DNA of 64,000 nt from assembly GCF_000496575.1 (NCBI RefSeq), contig NZ_AYKT01000009.1:62001-126000 (forward strand), written 5' to 3'. The stretch comes from Geobacillus thermodenitrificans subsp. thermodenitrificans DSM 465. GTDB taxonomy: Bacteria > Bacillota > Bacilli > Bacillales > Anoxybacillaceae. The number at the start of each line of letters is the position of its first letter. Position 1 is the first letter of the stretch. Under the pieces are notes generated by a model. That model was not told the origin of the DNA and ran no database searches. It worked only from the letters and a program-made list of their open reading frames with translations. A program made the translations under genes and the position numbers. Below are positions 8,810-18,312 of this stretch, piece by piece.

Positions 8810-8902
8810 GCTTCCCCACCTTCCTCTGTGAGTATAGCATGCCCGTTTTTTTAAGTAAATGACAGTCAGTTAACGCGATAATGGTCTACTATGATAAAGA
8901 AA

Positions 8903-8930
8903 AAAAGAGCGATCAGATGATCGCTCTTTA
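8903..8930 (-). terminator. Terminator of prfB
   Basis: AAAGAGCGATCA (8904-8915) pairs perfectly with TGATCGCTCTTT (8918-8929); on the minus strand more T follow. The prfB stop codon lies inside the stem. Confidence 0.9.
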
Positions 8931-10032
8931 CTTCAATTTCGCGCGCAAATACGCGTCAATGAACACATCGATTTCCCCATCCATCACCGCTTGCACGTTG
9001 CCGACCTCCACATTCGTCCGATGGTCTTTGACAAGCGAATACGGATGGAAGACGTAGGAGCGGATTTGGCTGCCCCAGCCGATTTCTTTTTGCTCGCCGC
9101 GCAGCTCGGCGAGTTCAGCTTGCTGTTCCTCCATTTTCTTTTGATACAGCTTCGCTTTTAACATATTCATCGCTTTTTCGCGGTTTTTAATTTGCGACCG
9201 CTCCGATTGGCACGTAACGACAATGCCGGTCGGCAAGTGGGTGATGCGCACCGCGGAGTCGGTCGTGTTGACGTGCTGCCCGCCCGCACCGCTTGAGCGG
9301 TACGTGTCGATTTTCAGCTCTTCCGGACGGATCTCAATCTCAATGTTATCGTCCATCTCCGGCACGACTTCGCATGACACGAACGACGTATGGCGGCGGC
9401 CTGAGGCGTCAAACGGGGAGATGCGCACAAGCCGGTGTACCCCTTTTTCCGCCTTTAAGTAGCCGTATGCATTATGTCCCTTGATAAGCAAGGTGACGCT
9501 TTTCACCCCGGCTTCCTCGCCTGGGAGATAATCCAGTGTTTCGACTTTAAATCCTTTTTTCTCCGCCCAGCGCGTGTACATGCGCAACAGCATCGACGCC
9601 CAGTCTTGCGATTCCGTGCCGCCCGCACCCGGATGAAGCTCCAAAATCGCGTTATTTTGGTCGTACGGCTCGTTGAGCAACAGCTGCAGCTCAAACTGGC
9701 TGAAGTCTTTCGTCAATTTTTTCGCTTCTTCCACAAGTTCAGCCTGCAGCTCGTCATCCGGCTCCTCTTTCAACAACTCATACGTCACTTCCAAGTTGTC
9801 GAACCGTTCCGCGAGCGATTCAAACTCGCCGACTAATTCCTTGAGCGCATTCGCTTCGGAAATGATCGCCTGCGCCGCTTTCTGGTCATCCCAAAAGCCG
9901 GGCGCGGCCATTTGCTCCTCTAATTCTTGAATGCGCGTCTGCTTTGTTTCGAGGTCAAAGAGACCCCCTGATTTCCGCTAATCGCTTAGCCATTTTTTCT
10001 AACTCTTGCTTGATTTCCACTAAATCGATCAT
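8928..10032 (-). CDS. prfB: Peptide chain release factor 2, with programmed +1 frameshift
   Basis: The gene starts at the ATG at 10032. A 25-codon first frame ends in CTT TGA (TGA at 9957-9955). Skipping one T gives GAC and continues for 342 residues, total 367, the usual length. The GGQ loop ([10 protein letters not shown]) and the RF2-type SPF anticodon tripeptide (RISPFDASG) are present. RF2 releases peptides at UGA and UAA. The in-frame UGA makes synthesis autoregulated: when RF2 is scarce, ribosomes shift. The two-frame structure is the normal state of the gene, not damage. secA lies upstream, as in the B. subtilis secA-prfB pair. Confidence 0.96.
9954..9969 (-). promoter_or_regulatory. 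Programmed +1 frameshift site of prfB
   Basis: On the minus strand a Shine-Dalgarno-like AGGGGG (9969-9964) stands 3 nt before the slippery CTT TGA C. This is the classical RF2 recoding signal. Confidence 0.95.
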
Positions 10033-10084
10033 GTTGTCCTCACCTCATCATGAATATCGTATGCGCATCATTTGCGTTTGCCAT

Positions 10085-10110
10085 TCAAAAGAGAGGCGAT
10101 GCCTCTCTTA
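10085..10110 (-). terminator. Hairpin between secA and prfB
   Basis: AAGAGAGGC (10089-10097) pairs perfectly with GCCTCTCTT (10101-10109) around a 3-nt loop, 15 nt past the secA stop. The T run is short (TTTTG), so it may attenuate rather than fully stop transcription into prfB. Confidence 0.7.
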
Positions 10111-10124
10111 TTATTTATAAACGG

Positions 10125-12638
10125 TTATACCGCTCTTCCGCAACAATGTTTATATTTTTTGCCGCTTCCGCACGGGCACGGATCGTTGCGCCCGACGCGC
10201 ACCGCTTTGCGGATCGGTTTTTTCTTCGGTTCTTCACCGTCTTCTTTCGGGTGAACCGCCTCGCCTTTCGCCACTTCTTGGCGTTCGAGGTTATGATGGA
10301 TTTCCGCCTTCATGATGTACGTCGCGACTTCCTCTTCGATCGCCGCAATCATGTTTTCAAACATCGCATAGCCTTCCATCTGGTATTCACGGAGCGGGTC
10401 AACCTGCCCGTAAGCGCGCAAATGGATGCCTTGGCGGAGCTGTTCCATCGCATCGATATGGTTCATCCATTTCATATCGACAGCGCGCAGCACAACGACC
10501 CGTTCAAATTCGCGCATTTGTTCTGGCGGAATTTGCGTTTCCTTCTCGTCATAGCGCGCTTTGACTTTCGCCCAGATGAGCTCGATCATCTCTTCCGGCT
10601 CTTTGCCGCGCAAGTCGCCTTCCGTCACGTCGCCTTCCGGAAGCAAGTAGGCGTTAAGGTAATCGACCACCCCTTTCAAGTTCCACTCTTCCGGCAAGTC
10701 TTCTTTCGGCGTGTAGGTGTTGACGACGCGCTCGATCACCGACCGGATCATTTTCTCGATAATGCCGCGCAAATTGTCGGCATCGAGCACTTCAAAGCGC
10801 TGGCGATAAATGACTTCCCGCTGTTCGCGCAACACGTCGTCATACTGAAGCAACTGTTTACGGGCATCAAAGTTGTTGCCTTCGACGCGTTTTTGCGCCG
10901 ACTCGACCGCCCGTGTCACCATTTTGCTTTGAATCGGCTGCGAATCGTCCATGCCGAGCCGATCCATCATCGCCATGAGGCTCTCGGAGCCAAAGCGGCG
11001 CATCAACTCATCTTCAAGCGACAAGTAAAACTGTGACACTCCCGGGTCGCCTTGGCGCCCCGAACGGCCGCGCAGCTGGTTGTCGATCCGCCGGCTTTCA
11101 TGCCGCTCCGTGCCGATGACGGCCAGCCCGCCAAGCTCCTTGACTCCTTCGCCGAGCTTAATGTCCGTCCCGCGCCCGGCCATGTTCGTCGCGATCGTCA
11201 CCGCGCCTTTCTGACCCGCTTGGGCAATGATCTCGGCCTCTTTCGCATGGTTTTTCGCGTTTAAGACGTTATGCGGAATACCGCGTTTTTTCAACATCTC
11301 TGATAACAGTTCCGACGTCTCGATCGCCACTGTGCCGACAAGCACCGGCTGCCCTTTTGCATGGCGCTGGGCGATATCCTCGACGACAGCGCGGAATTTC
11401 CCCTCCATCGTCCGATAAATCAAATCCGGACGGTCTTCGCGAATGACCGGACGGTTCGTCGGAATGACAACGACGCGCATGTTGTAGATGTTGCGGAACT
11501 CCTCTTCTTCCGTTTTCGCCGTCCCGGTCATCCCCGCCAATTTTTCATACATGCGGAAATAGTTTTGGAACGTAATCGTCGCGAGTGTCATCGACTCGTT
11601 TTGAATCTCGAGGCCCTCTTTCGCCTCGATGGCCTGATGAAGCCCGTCGCTGTAGCGTCGGCCATGCATCAAACGCCCGGTGAACGGGTCGACGATGATG
11701 ACTTTCCCGTCTTGCACGACGTAATCGACGTCACGCTGCATCGTCACATGCGCCCGCAGCGCCAGCTGAATATGATGGTTGAGCGTGACGTGTTTTAAAT
11801 CGAACAAGTTGTCGATGCCAAACGCCCGCTCCGCTTTATTCATCCCTTCCTCAGTCAGCTGGACGCTTTTCGATTTTTCATCATACGTATAATCGACATC
11901 TTTGCGAAGCGTGCGCACGAACGCGTTCGCCTGCACATACAGCTTCGTCGATTTTTGCGCCGTCCCGGAAATGATGAGCGGTGTCCGCGCCTCATCGATC
12001 AAAATCGAGTCGACCTCGTCGACAACGGCAAAATAAAGCGGGCGCTGCACGATATGTTCTTTATACAGCACCATGTTGTCGCGCAAATAGTCAAAGCCGA
12101 ACTCATTGTTCGTCCCGTACGTAATATCGGCATTGTACGCCGCCTGTTTCTCCTCGCGCGACATGCCGCTTAAGTTCAGGCCGACAGTCAACCCTAAAAA
12201 CTCGTACAGCTGGCCCATTTCTTTCGCGTCGCGCGATGCCAAATATTCGTTGACGGTCACCACATGCACCCCGCGCCCGGTCAACGCGTTTAAGTAGACC
12301 GGCATCGTCGCCGTCAACGTTTTCCCTTCCCCGGTTTTCATCTCAGCGATGTCGCCTTCGTGCAGGACAACACCGCCCATAATTTGCACTTTATATGGGT
12401 ACAAGCCGAGAACACGCTTCGCCCCTTCACGCACAACAGCGAACGCTTCCACAAGCAGATCATCCAGCGATTCACCTTGCTGGTAGCGGGCTTTAAACTC
12501 CTCGGTCTTTTGCCGCAACTGTTCATCCGACAACCGCGCCATCTCCGGCCCGAGCGCATCGACTTGGTCAGCGATTTTCTCAAGCCGTGCCAACTGGCGC
12601 TTGTTCGGGTCAAATACCTTTTTTAAGACTCCAAGCAT
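10125..12638 (-). CDS. secA: Preprotein translocase ATPase SecA (housekeeping copy)
   Basis: The protein has 837 residues and is full length. Walker A MKTGEGKT is at residues 100-107 and the DEAD-like motif VVDEVDS is near 208. Helicase motifs continue through the second nucleotide-binding fold ([12 protein letters not shown]), and the C-terminal zinc motif [14 protein letters not shown] that binds SecB or lipids is intact. It drives post-translational export through SecYEG. AAGGAGC precedes the ATG. A second, shorter SecA without the zinc tail (secA2) is encoded at 41025-43391, so the division of labour between them can be studied in this genome. Confidence 0.97.
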   Translation of the reverse strand: MLGVLKKVFDPNKRQLARLEKIADQVDALGPEMARLSDEQLRQKTEEFKARYQQGESLDDLLVEAFAVVREGAKRVLGLYPYKVQIMGGVVLHEGDIAEMKTGEGKTLTATMPVYLNALTGRGVHVVTVNEYLASRDAKEMGQLYEFLGLTVGLNLSGMSREEKQAAYNADITYGTNNEFGFDYLRDNMVLYKEHIVQRPLYFAVVDEVDSILIDEARTPLIISGTAQKSTKLYVQANAFVRTLRKDVDYTYDEKSKSVQLTEEGMNKAERAFGIDNLFDLKHVTLNHHIQLALRAHVTMQRDVDYVVQDGKVIIVDPFTGRLMHGRRYSDGLHQAIEAKEGLEIQNESMTLATITFQNYFRMYEKLAGMTGTAKTEEEEFRNIYNMRVVVIPTNRPVIREDRPDLIYRTMEGKFRAVVEDIAQRHAKGQPVLVGTVAIETSELLSEMLKKRGIPHNVLNAKNHAKEAEIIAQAGQKGAVTIATNMAGRGTDIKLGEGVKELGGLAVIGTERHESRRIDNQLRGRSGRQGDPGVSQFYLSLEDELMRRFGSESLMAMMDRLGMDDSQPIQSKMVTRAVESAQKRVEGNNFDARKQLLQYDDVLREQREVIYRQRFEVLDADNLRGIIEKMIRSVIERVVNTYTPKEDLPEEWNLKGVVDYLNAYLLPEGDVTEGDLRGKEPEEMIELIWAKVKARYDEKETQIPPEQMREFERVVVLRAVDMKWMNHIDAMEQLRQGIHLRAYGQVDPLREYQMEGYAMFENMIAAIEEEVATYIMKAEIHHNLERQEVAKGEAVHPKEDGEEPKKKPIRKAVRVGRNDPCPCGSGKKYKHCCGRAV

Positions 12639-12677
12639 AGGAAACGCTCCTTATTTTTTCAATGGACTTACTTATTA

Positions 12678-12707
12678 ATCATATCACTTGAGAGGGTACA
12701 GTGACAA
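12678..12707 (-). promoter_or_regulatory. Probable SigA promoter of secA
   Basis: On the minus strand TTGTCA (12707-12702) and TATGAT (12683-12678) are 18 nt apart, about 40 nt before the secA start. Confidence 0.55.
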
Positions 12708-13130
12708 CCATCGCGCAGGCGTAAAAGGATGCGGCTTGTCCACGGAGCGGTCATGCCTTGGTCGGCAGTTGTTCGATCGCTGTTGGTATAGTGCCTTTCA
12801 TGGATTGTATGAAGCCGCATTTGTCCCCCCTCCCCTAGCTGTATCCCACTCGCTGAAACGACTCCTTCACTTCTGTTTATTCAGCTTCCCCACGGTCCAA
12901 CCGTTCCTTCACTTCTCCCATTCCCCGCTCAAGGCGGGCCACTCCTTTCATCCACGCAGCCTGCGAACACCTCGACGCGAGCAGTCAACGAGGCCATGGC
13001 CCGTTCCTTTTTGCCAAACGGTCGTCAACCTGCGCAAAACGCTAACGAACGTCGTCTGGAAACGCGAAATCCATTTTTTCATCTGCCGAACGTTAACCAA
13101 TATTTCCCTAAACATTCTCCCCGTATCATG
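12708..13130. other. Intergenic region between hpf and secA, no gene supported
   Basis: The stretch contains only open frames with improbable composition (His, Arg, Pro and Cys rich), without ribosome sites. No repeat or RNA structure stands out. Confidence 0.5.
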
Positions 13131-13162
13131 AGAAACATCCCCTGCCCAACAAGCAGGGGATG
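13131..13162 (-). terminator. Terminator of hpf
   Basis: CATCCCCTGC (13136-13145) pairs perfectly with GCAGGGGATG (13153-13162). On the minus strand only TTTCT follows, a weak T run. Confidence 0.7.
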
Positions 13163-13182
13163 CGTCTTGTCAACAACCGGTG

Positions 13183-13731
13183 TCAGTTTGCCTCAATCAA
13201 TCCGTATCGTCCGTCTTTGCGGCGGTAGACGATGTTTGTCCGATTCGTTTCGGCGTTCGTAAAGATAAAGAAGTTGTGCCCTAACAAATTCATCTGCAAA
13301 ATCGCTTCTTCGCTGTCCATCGGCTTTAAGCTGAAATGTTTCGTGCGCACGATTTCAAATTCCTCGTCGTTCTCCACCGCAGCAGCGCCGTTTGGCACAG
13401 GAGCCGCCAACTTCACTCCTTTCTCACGGTCGCGCAGCTTCCGATTGACTTTCGTTTTATGCTTGCGGATTTGCCGCTCCAATTTATCGGTTACTAAGTC
13501 AATGGCCGCATACATATCGTCGTGGCGCTCCTCCGCGCGCAACAATAGATGCGGAATCGGAATGGTCACCTCGATTTTTCCTTGTCCATCGTTGTAGACT
13601 TTCAAGTTAACGTTTACATGAACGTGATCGGTGTCATCAAAGTACCGCTCCAGTTTCCCGATTTTTTTCTCCACATACTCGCGCAAAGCTGGCGTTACTT
13701 CGATGTTTTCCCCACGAATGTTATACATCAT
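13183..13731 (-). CDS. hpf: Long-form ribosome hibernation promoting factor HPF
   Basis: The protein has 182 residues. The N-terminal S30AE/YfiA domain (about 1-100, starting MMYNIRGENIEVTP) binds the decoding centre. A linker follows, and the C-terminal domain (about 120-180, with RTKHFSLKPMDSEEAI and FTNAETNRTNIVYRRKDGRYG) dimerises ribosomes into 100S particles. AAGGAG precedes the ATG. B. subtilis yvyD, at the same position between fliT and secA, is under SigB and SigH control. I could not place a convincing SigB or SigH box here. Confidence 0.94.
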   Translation of the reverse strand: MMYNIRGENIEVTPALREYVEKKIGKLERYFDDTDHVHVNVNLKVYNDGQGKIEVTIPIPHLLLRAEERHDDMYAAIDLVTDKLERQIRKHKTKVNRKLRDREKGVKLAAPVPNGAAAVENDEEFEIVRTKHFSLKPMDSEEAILQMNLLGHNFFIFTNAETNRTNIVYRRKDGRYGLIEAN

Positions 13732-14169
13732 TGCTGACCACTCCTTATTTTCAAACTATAGATCCCTACACTTTTTAATTACCCACTAAACCCCGACTTC
13801 AATCAAAAATATTTGCGAAGATTTTGTGAAAAGCATAGAAAAATATAGTCATAGAGATACATTTTCCCTTATGACGTTGGACATATGTAGTTTGTAAACA
13901 AATGGGAAAGGACCATATTTCCCAAAAGCAGCAACGTGCGGCTCTCGCGCGGCGTACGGCTGACCAACGACGACCTTCGTTCTCTTTGGCAAAGGGGTTC
14001 AATACATGTATATCGATGGTAAGCAAATATATGACATCCGTCCGCTGATTAGCCTGATTTTACGCCAGCAGTTGGTGCGTATACGACATGATGACCACCT
14101 TCGTCAGGCAAAAATGCTGCTTCGTCTCGTTTCTTCGCTCGGTGGAGAGTAACGAAAATTGGATAAGGA
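13732..14169. other. Intergenic region upstream of hpf
   Basis: An AT-rich section (13740-13920) must hold the hpf promoter. No gene with a credible ribosome site was found on either strand. Confidence 0.5.
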
Positions 14170-14195
14170 AAAAGGACAGTCTGTGCTGTCCTTTT
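14170..14195. terminator. Bidirectional terminator downstream of the fliD-fliS-fliT operon
   Basis: AAAAGGACAG (14170-14179) pairs perfectly with CTGTCCTTTT (14186-14195). On the minus strand it would end the flagellar operon about 290 nt past the last gene. Confidence 0.75.
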
Positions 14196-14484
14196 CCATA
14201 CTCCCAACCTGAACACCGGTACACCAAAAGAAACAGCCACGGCAAGTTACCCACCGTTGCCAAACAATCCACATCAGCCCTCTGCCAATCATTCGCTCCC
14301 TATCGCGTTGCGCCGCAAGTTCCACCGTTCGTTTGTGATTTCGACATCCAACAAACGACTGACATATGACAGGACTCCTCTCCTGTGTTCGAAGAGGCTG
14401 ATGGTTGACTGCATCTTCACCCCAACTTCCAGCCCCATCCTCACCAATGGGATCGCACGCCTATCCTGCCTCACACTCCGTTTC

Positions 14485-14871
14485 TCATTGAACAACATAC
14501 CGACGCAAGCCGCTCTCCACCGCGATCTTCCACGCCTGAAACGCCGGCGACAACCGTCCGCATATAATCCGCTTTTTCACCGCCGCATCGGCAAACTGCC
14601 CATCAAGCGCCGCTGCCGCTTCGAGCACATCCGCAAACCGTTCGATATGACCGACGAAATCACTCTCATCAGCGAACAGCTGGCATAAGTAAACGTTCGT
14701 CTCGCCGATTTTCCCAAGCGCCAACAAAATATCCGCCAGCACCATATCCGCATGCATCCGCCGCGGGTCGGAAAAACTCGCCTCCACATAATCAAGTCCT
14801 TCTTCGACCGTCTCGAGCAGCGCCGCGTATTGGCGTATGATATTCAGCGCCGTGCTTGTCAATTCCACCAT
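14485..14871 (-). CDS. Uncharacterised protein at the end of the flagellar operon
   Basis: I do not recognise this 128-residue protein. It is predicted mostly alpha-helical, acidic in the first half, with no signal peptide or membrane segment (MVELTSTALNIIRQYAALLE at the start). It is the last gene of the flaG-fliD-fliS-fliT operon, 12 nt past fliT, so a role as a flagellar chaperone or accessory factor is a reasonable inference. The start is uncertain: ATG at 14871 after AGGTGGGATT, or the GTG at 14883 directly after the fliT stop. Codon use resembles its neighbours. Confidence 0.7.
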   Translation of the reverse strand: MVELTSTALNIIRQYAALLETVEEGLDYVEASFSDPRRMHADMVLADILLALGKIGETNVYLCQLFADESDFVGHIERFADVLEAAAALDGQFADAAVKKRIICGRLSPAFQAWKIAVESGLRRYVVQ

Positions 14872-14883
14872 CCTGAATCCCAC

Positions 14884-15237
14884 CTATCGTCGCTTATCAT
14901 AAAACATCCCGTCAAAGGAAAGCGGCTGCTCGTATGGGTGAACGTAGTGAGCATTCGCCTGCCGCTTCGCCCCTGCCATCCGCAAATCATCGCGAATCTC
15001 ATCGCGCACTTGACGAAGCCGCGCCTCAATCTCCTGATTCCAAGCGACGATCTCGCGGCCAAGCCGCTGCTCTTCCTCACTGTATGGCGGCCGCAGCTTG
15101 TGAAGCAGCCTCTCGCGTCGCCGAAGCAGCTCATCGACCTGCGACAGCCACGTCTCGCGCTCCTCAGCTGGCCACGGCAGCGCCGTCGCTTCAAGCAGCT
15201 GTTTCGTCACCACCCAAACATCGTGCACTACGCCCAT
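14884..15237 (-). CDS. fliT: Flagellar protein FliT
   Basis: The protein has 117 residues from an ATG that overlaps the fliS stop codon by one base (TAATG), a sign of translational coupling. It is helical and charged (LLRRRERLLHKLRPPYSEEE), as expected for the FliT family, chaperones of the filament cap protein FliD. The identification rests mainly on position after fliS and on size and helical content. Confidence 0.75.
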   Translation of the reverse strand: MGVVHDVWVVTKQLLEATALPWPAEERETWLSQVDELLRRRERLLHKLRPPYSEEEQRLGREIVAWNQEIEARLRQVRDEIRDDLRMAGAKRQANAHYVHPYEQPLSFDGMFYDKRR

Positions 15238-15638
15238 TACGCCTGTCCGCCTTCCGCGTATTGCCGTTGCCGATTCAACTGAATCACTTGCTTCCACGTA
15301 TCGCGAAACTCCGTGACATACCCTTCCACTTCGTCCAAAATCGCCGCATCATGTTTCACATTCGCCTCGATCAGGCGGCGGTAGATGTAGTCATACATCG
15401 TCATCATCGATTTCGCAACCTCATACTCCATCTTCAATGTCTTCATCAGTTCCAAAATGATGTTTTGCGCTTTAATCAAGTTCTCATTGCGCGCCGTCAC
15501 ATCGCCCGTCTCGATCGCCTGGCGCGCGAGTTTGATAAACTTCAAGCAGCCGTTATACAACATGAGCGTCAACTCACCGGGCGATGCCGTCTGCACGGCA
15601 TTCGTTTGATATTGTTGATACGGGTTGTTCATTGCCAT
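15237..15638 (-). CDS. fliS: Flagellin chaperone FliS
   Basis: The protein has 133 residues and starts MAMNNPYQQYQTNAV at the ATG at 15638, with AAGGAG 8 nt upstream. The family hallmarks are present: the N-terminal YQQYQ segment, the conserved TASPGELTLMLYNGCLKF stretch and the helical bundle with YDYIYRRLIEANVK. FliS binds the C-terminal end of unassembled flagellin and prevents polymerisation in the cytoplasm; in B. subtilis it also supports FliW release. A second FliS-like gene is at 26776-27204 next to the second flagellin, which suggests paired chaperone-client sets. A 283-bp gap separates fliS from fliD; I see no gene there. Confidence 0.93.
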   Translation of the reverse strand: MAMNNPYQQYQTNAVQTASPGELTLMLYNGCLKFIKLARQAIETGDVTARNENLIKAQNIILELMKTLKMEYEVAKSMMTMYDYIYRRLIEANVKHDAAILDEVEGYVTEFRDTWKQVIQLNRQRQYAEGGQA

Positions 15639-15921
15639 CACCTTCACTCCTTCTCAGTCATCACAAAATAGGAGATTCCCTATAAAATTAAACAAGCAAC
15701 GATTGTTAACGCGTTCTGTCCCGAAAAAACGGCCTTCACCATATATACTAGACAAGCAATATAGTGTTCTAGAAAAACGATTGTAGGCATTGCAATGGTC
15801 TTCATCACCGTAAGTCATGCACGTTATGAAAAAATCAAAAAACGCTGAAGCCAGCCCCTGCTCATCATTCACCACTCAACTGGGCGCGCCTGATCTAATC
15901 AAACGGCCGTCCAATGCACTA

Positions 15922-17421
15922 TCACCCTTGCATGCCGCCGAAGAAGGCGTTCATTAAATACATGCTTTGCTGATTGGCGCGCTGAATCGCCTCTTCCATC
16001 GCCATAAACTGTCGGTAGTAGCGGTCTTCGATCAGTTTCAGACGGTCTTCAAACCGGTCCATTTGATTATTGATTTGAATCAACTCACGCCCGATCGCAA
16101 ACTGCTGGTTCGTCCAAAGCGCCTTCCCGGCCTTTTGCTCAATCTTCCCGATCGTTTCTTTAATCGTATCACGCAAACGGCGGGCAATGCCTTTTTCCGC
16201 GTCCGTCGTGCCGTTTTGGTTAAACAGCTGATACACCGCTTCCGGGTTTTCTTTAATCTTCTCCCGCAGCTTCGTCTCGTCAATGATCAATTTCCCGCCA
16301 TCGAGATAGTTCGACGACGTTGTAATGCCGAGCTGGGCCAGCTGCGAAAGCCCGCTCGGGATGTTCGCTCCTTCCACTTTCGTGTACACATCCATCCGCA
16401 TTTGGCTAAGGGCGCTTGATAAAATCGAATCGCCGCGAAGCATCCCGCTTCGCGCTTTTTCTTCCCACAGCTCAATTTGCTTTTCCGTCATCGCTTCTTT
16501 TTGCTCGTCAGTGAGCGGCGGATAGCTCCGGTAGCGCTCCTCTTTCAGCTCGGCGTTGATTTTGGCGACCACTTCATTGTATTTATCGACAAATCCTTTA
16601 ATCACGTTCACCATCGCATCGACATCGGTCTCCACCGAAACCGTCGCCGTCCCCGTCCCTTTGACCGTATACGTCACACCATTAATCGTGAACGTGTTTG
16701 ACGAACGGCTAGTCTTTAAGCCGTTAATCGTCACTTGCGCATCCTGTCCTTCGGTTTTTCCAGTGAGCTCCTGCTCTGCCGCTGCTCCTGTAAACCCCAG
16801 TTTTTGCGCGAAAAAGTTGGCCGTCTCTTCGTCATCCAGCACCAAACTGGCCTGCGCTCCTGTCTCTTTCTTCATAATCGAAATCCGTCCGGTTTGTTCA
16901 TCGTAAAACGCGCTGACGCCAAGATTGGCATTGCTGTTCAATTGGGCGATCAATCCGTCCAACGTTGTTCCTTGTTTCACCGTTATTTCCACTGTGTTCG
17001 TGCTGCCATCGCCGTTCGTCACTTTGATCGTCAACGTCGTATCAGCATCAACGGAAAAATCGTCCTTGCGCACACTCACATTGGATAACCAAACGGCTGA
17101 CGTTGCCACCTGATCGACTTGAATCGTCGTCGCCACATTCGCCGCGCTGGCGCTTGCTGTCGCTGTCACGACCGCTTCATTCGAGCTCGAGATGGTTTTT
17201 TTGAGCATGCTGCTTTGGAGGGTGATGTTGCTGAACAAGTAGTCATCCAACCCTTGCAACAGCGTGTTCATCGCCCGGTAATCATCACGCTGCCACTCAA
17301 GCAGCTGCTTTTTTTGATACAGCTTATCCAGCGGCATCCGCTCCGCTCTCATCAAATCTTTGACGATTTGGTCAATATCCATTCCGCTCGCCAAACCGCT
17401 AATGCGCAAATTCCCTGCCAC
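15922..17421 (-). CDS. fliD: Flagellar filament cap protein FliD
   Basis: The protein has 499 residues, starting at GTG 17421 after a GGTGG ribosome site, 15 nt past flaG. The N-terminal region (MAGNLRISGLASGMDIDQIV, FliD_N, residues 1-100) and the C-terminal coiled-coil region (about 260-490, ending QQSMYLMNAFFGGMQG) are both typical. FliD forms the cap at the filament tip under which flagellin folds. Confidence 0.95.
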   Translation of the reverse strand: MAGNLRISGLASGMDIDQIVKDLMRAERMPLDKLYQKKQLLEWQRDDYRAMNTLLQGLDDYLFSNITLQSSMLKKTISSSNEAVVTATASASAANVATTIQVDQVATSAVWLSNVSVRKDDFSVDADTTLTIKVTNGDGSTNTVEITVKQGTTLDGLIAQLNSNANLGVSAFYDEQTGRISIMKKETGAQASLVLDDEETANFFAQKLGFTGAAAEQELTGKTEGQDAQVTINGLKTSRSSNTFTINGVTYTVKGTGTATVSVETDVDAMVNVIKGFVDKYNEVVAKINAELKEERYRSYPPLTDEQKEAMTEKQIELWEEKARSGMLRGDSILSSALSQMRMDVYTKVEGANIPSGLSQLAQLGITTSSNYLDGGKLIIDETKLREKIKENPEAVYQLFNQNGTTDAEKGIARRLRDTIKETIGKIEQKAGKALWTNQQFAIGRELIQINNQMDRFEDRLKLIEDRYYRQFMAMEEAIQRANQQSMYLMNAFFGGMQG

Positions 17422-17436
17422 GTTTCTTCACCACCA

Positions 17437-17793
17437 TTAAATTTTTCGATCCACCAGCAATCCGACAAACTCCATCATCGCCGCATACATATCCAACAGC
17501 TTTTTCGGTGGAATTTCACGAACCACTTCCTGTGTTTTTACATCCACCACTTGCACGTAATACTCATTCAGCTCCTTATGCAGCTCAAACCGAATCGATG
17601 TATGGCTCGGCTGCAACAACTCATTCAAGCCATTGACGACGTTCTCCAACTCATCGTTCGAAAACAGATGCGAAGGAGAAGTAACCTCTCCTTCTTGCGG
17701 CCGTGCTGCCGAAGCCTCAACGTTTGCTTTCACCTGTTCGCCTCGCCTCAATGCATACGAAAGGAAAGAAGAAGATACTCGTTCAATCGTCAT
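17437..17793 (-). CDS. flaG: FlaG family protein
   Basis: The protein has 118 residues, first gene of the operon with fliD, fliS and fliT. A divergent N-terminus precedes the conserved FlaG domain (about 45-118) with IRFELHKELNEYYVQVVDV and VVREIPPKKLLDMYAAMMEFVGLLVD. FlaG proteins influence filament length; the mechanism is unclear. In B. subtilis the gene is yvyC at the same place. Confidence 0.92.
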   Translation of the reverse strand: MTIERVSSSFLSYALRRGEQVKANVEASAARPQEGEVTSPSHLFSNDELENVVNGLNELLQPSHTSIRFELHKELNEYYVQVVDVKTQEVVREIPPKKLLDMYAAMMEFVGLLVDRKI

Positions 17794-17832
17794 ACAGATC
17801 CGCTCCCTTGCTTTGAACGCTTTCTATCGTTT

Positions 17833-17854
17833 ATATCGGATGAAACACAGGGAG
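17833..17854 (-). promoter_or_regulatory. SigD-type -10 element upstream of flaG
   Basis: TCCGATAT (minus strand, 17840-17833) matches the SigD -10 and is the same box as at four other places in this block. The -35 TAAA is not evident at the right distance, so the promoter may be weak or activator-dependent. Confidence 0.5.
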
Positions 17855-17999
17855 TGTGAAGGGGGAACGACAATTTCATCTGAACGAAAGGTGGTTTAGG
17901 AAGAGTGAAAGAGTGGTGTATAAATGAAGATATCAAAAGCAAAGGAGATGAGAGTAGTGGGATTGGAACATTTGGAGCTATTTTTAAGGATATCTCTAA

Positions 18000-18098
18000 T
18001 TACTTCGCTATCGTCTTCCGACCTAATAAATCTCTGCTACCTGACAGTTGACTTTTTATCATTTCCATATTTATAGATTCCTTATGGCCATTTTTCAT
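18000..18098 (-). CDS. Possible 32-residue small protein
   Basis: An ATG at 18098 is preceded by an excellent ribosome site (AGGAGG, 6-7 nt upstream). The frame encodes a basic 32-residue peptide beginning MKNGHKESINMEMIKSQL and ends at TAA. No family is recognised and no clear promoter is seen. It lies alone between the flagellin terminator and flaG. It may be a genuine small protein or a remnant. Confidence 0.3.
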   Translation of the reverse strand: MKNGHKESINMEMIKSQLSGSRDLLGRKTIAK

Positions 18099-18256
18099 GG
18101 CTATCCTCCTCACTTAAAGAGTGCTATCTGAAGTACATCATGATCTGAGTACTAGATCTCGTTACATTCCTCTTATCATGTACTAAAATCATCAAGGAAT
18201 TTCTGTAGAAGGGATGCATTACCTCATCTCATGAATTCTTCCACATTACGATCACG

Positions 18257-18294
18257 AGAAAAGGTGTCCCACATTTTTGGGGACACCTTTTTCA
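18257..18294 (-). terminator. Terminator of the large flagellin gene
   Basis: AAAAGGTGTCCC (18259-18270) pairs with GGGACACCTTTT (18280-18291). It lies beyond the second exon, not directly after the first stop codon. This supports transcription through the intron. Confidence 0.88.
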
Positions 18295-18312
18295 AAAATT
18301 GACTTAGTAAAA

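Noticed and set aside
8928-10032. prfB as a frameshifted pseudogene
   Set aside because: The early TGA lies in the canonical RF2 recoding signal and the rest of the gene is intact.
12688-13131. A 147-codon plus-strand frame upstream of secA
   Set aside because: Composition is unlike a protein (His, Arg, Pro, Cys and Phe rich), with no ribosome site and no family resemblance.
14289-14498. A 69-codon frame overlapping the end of the unknown flagellar gene
   Set aside because: Its start overlaps the upstream stop but there is no ribosome site, and no domain is recognisable; probably chance.
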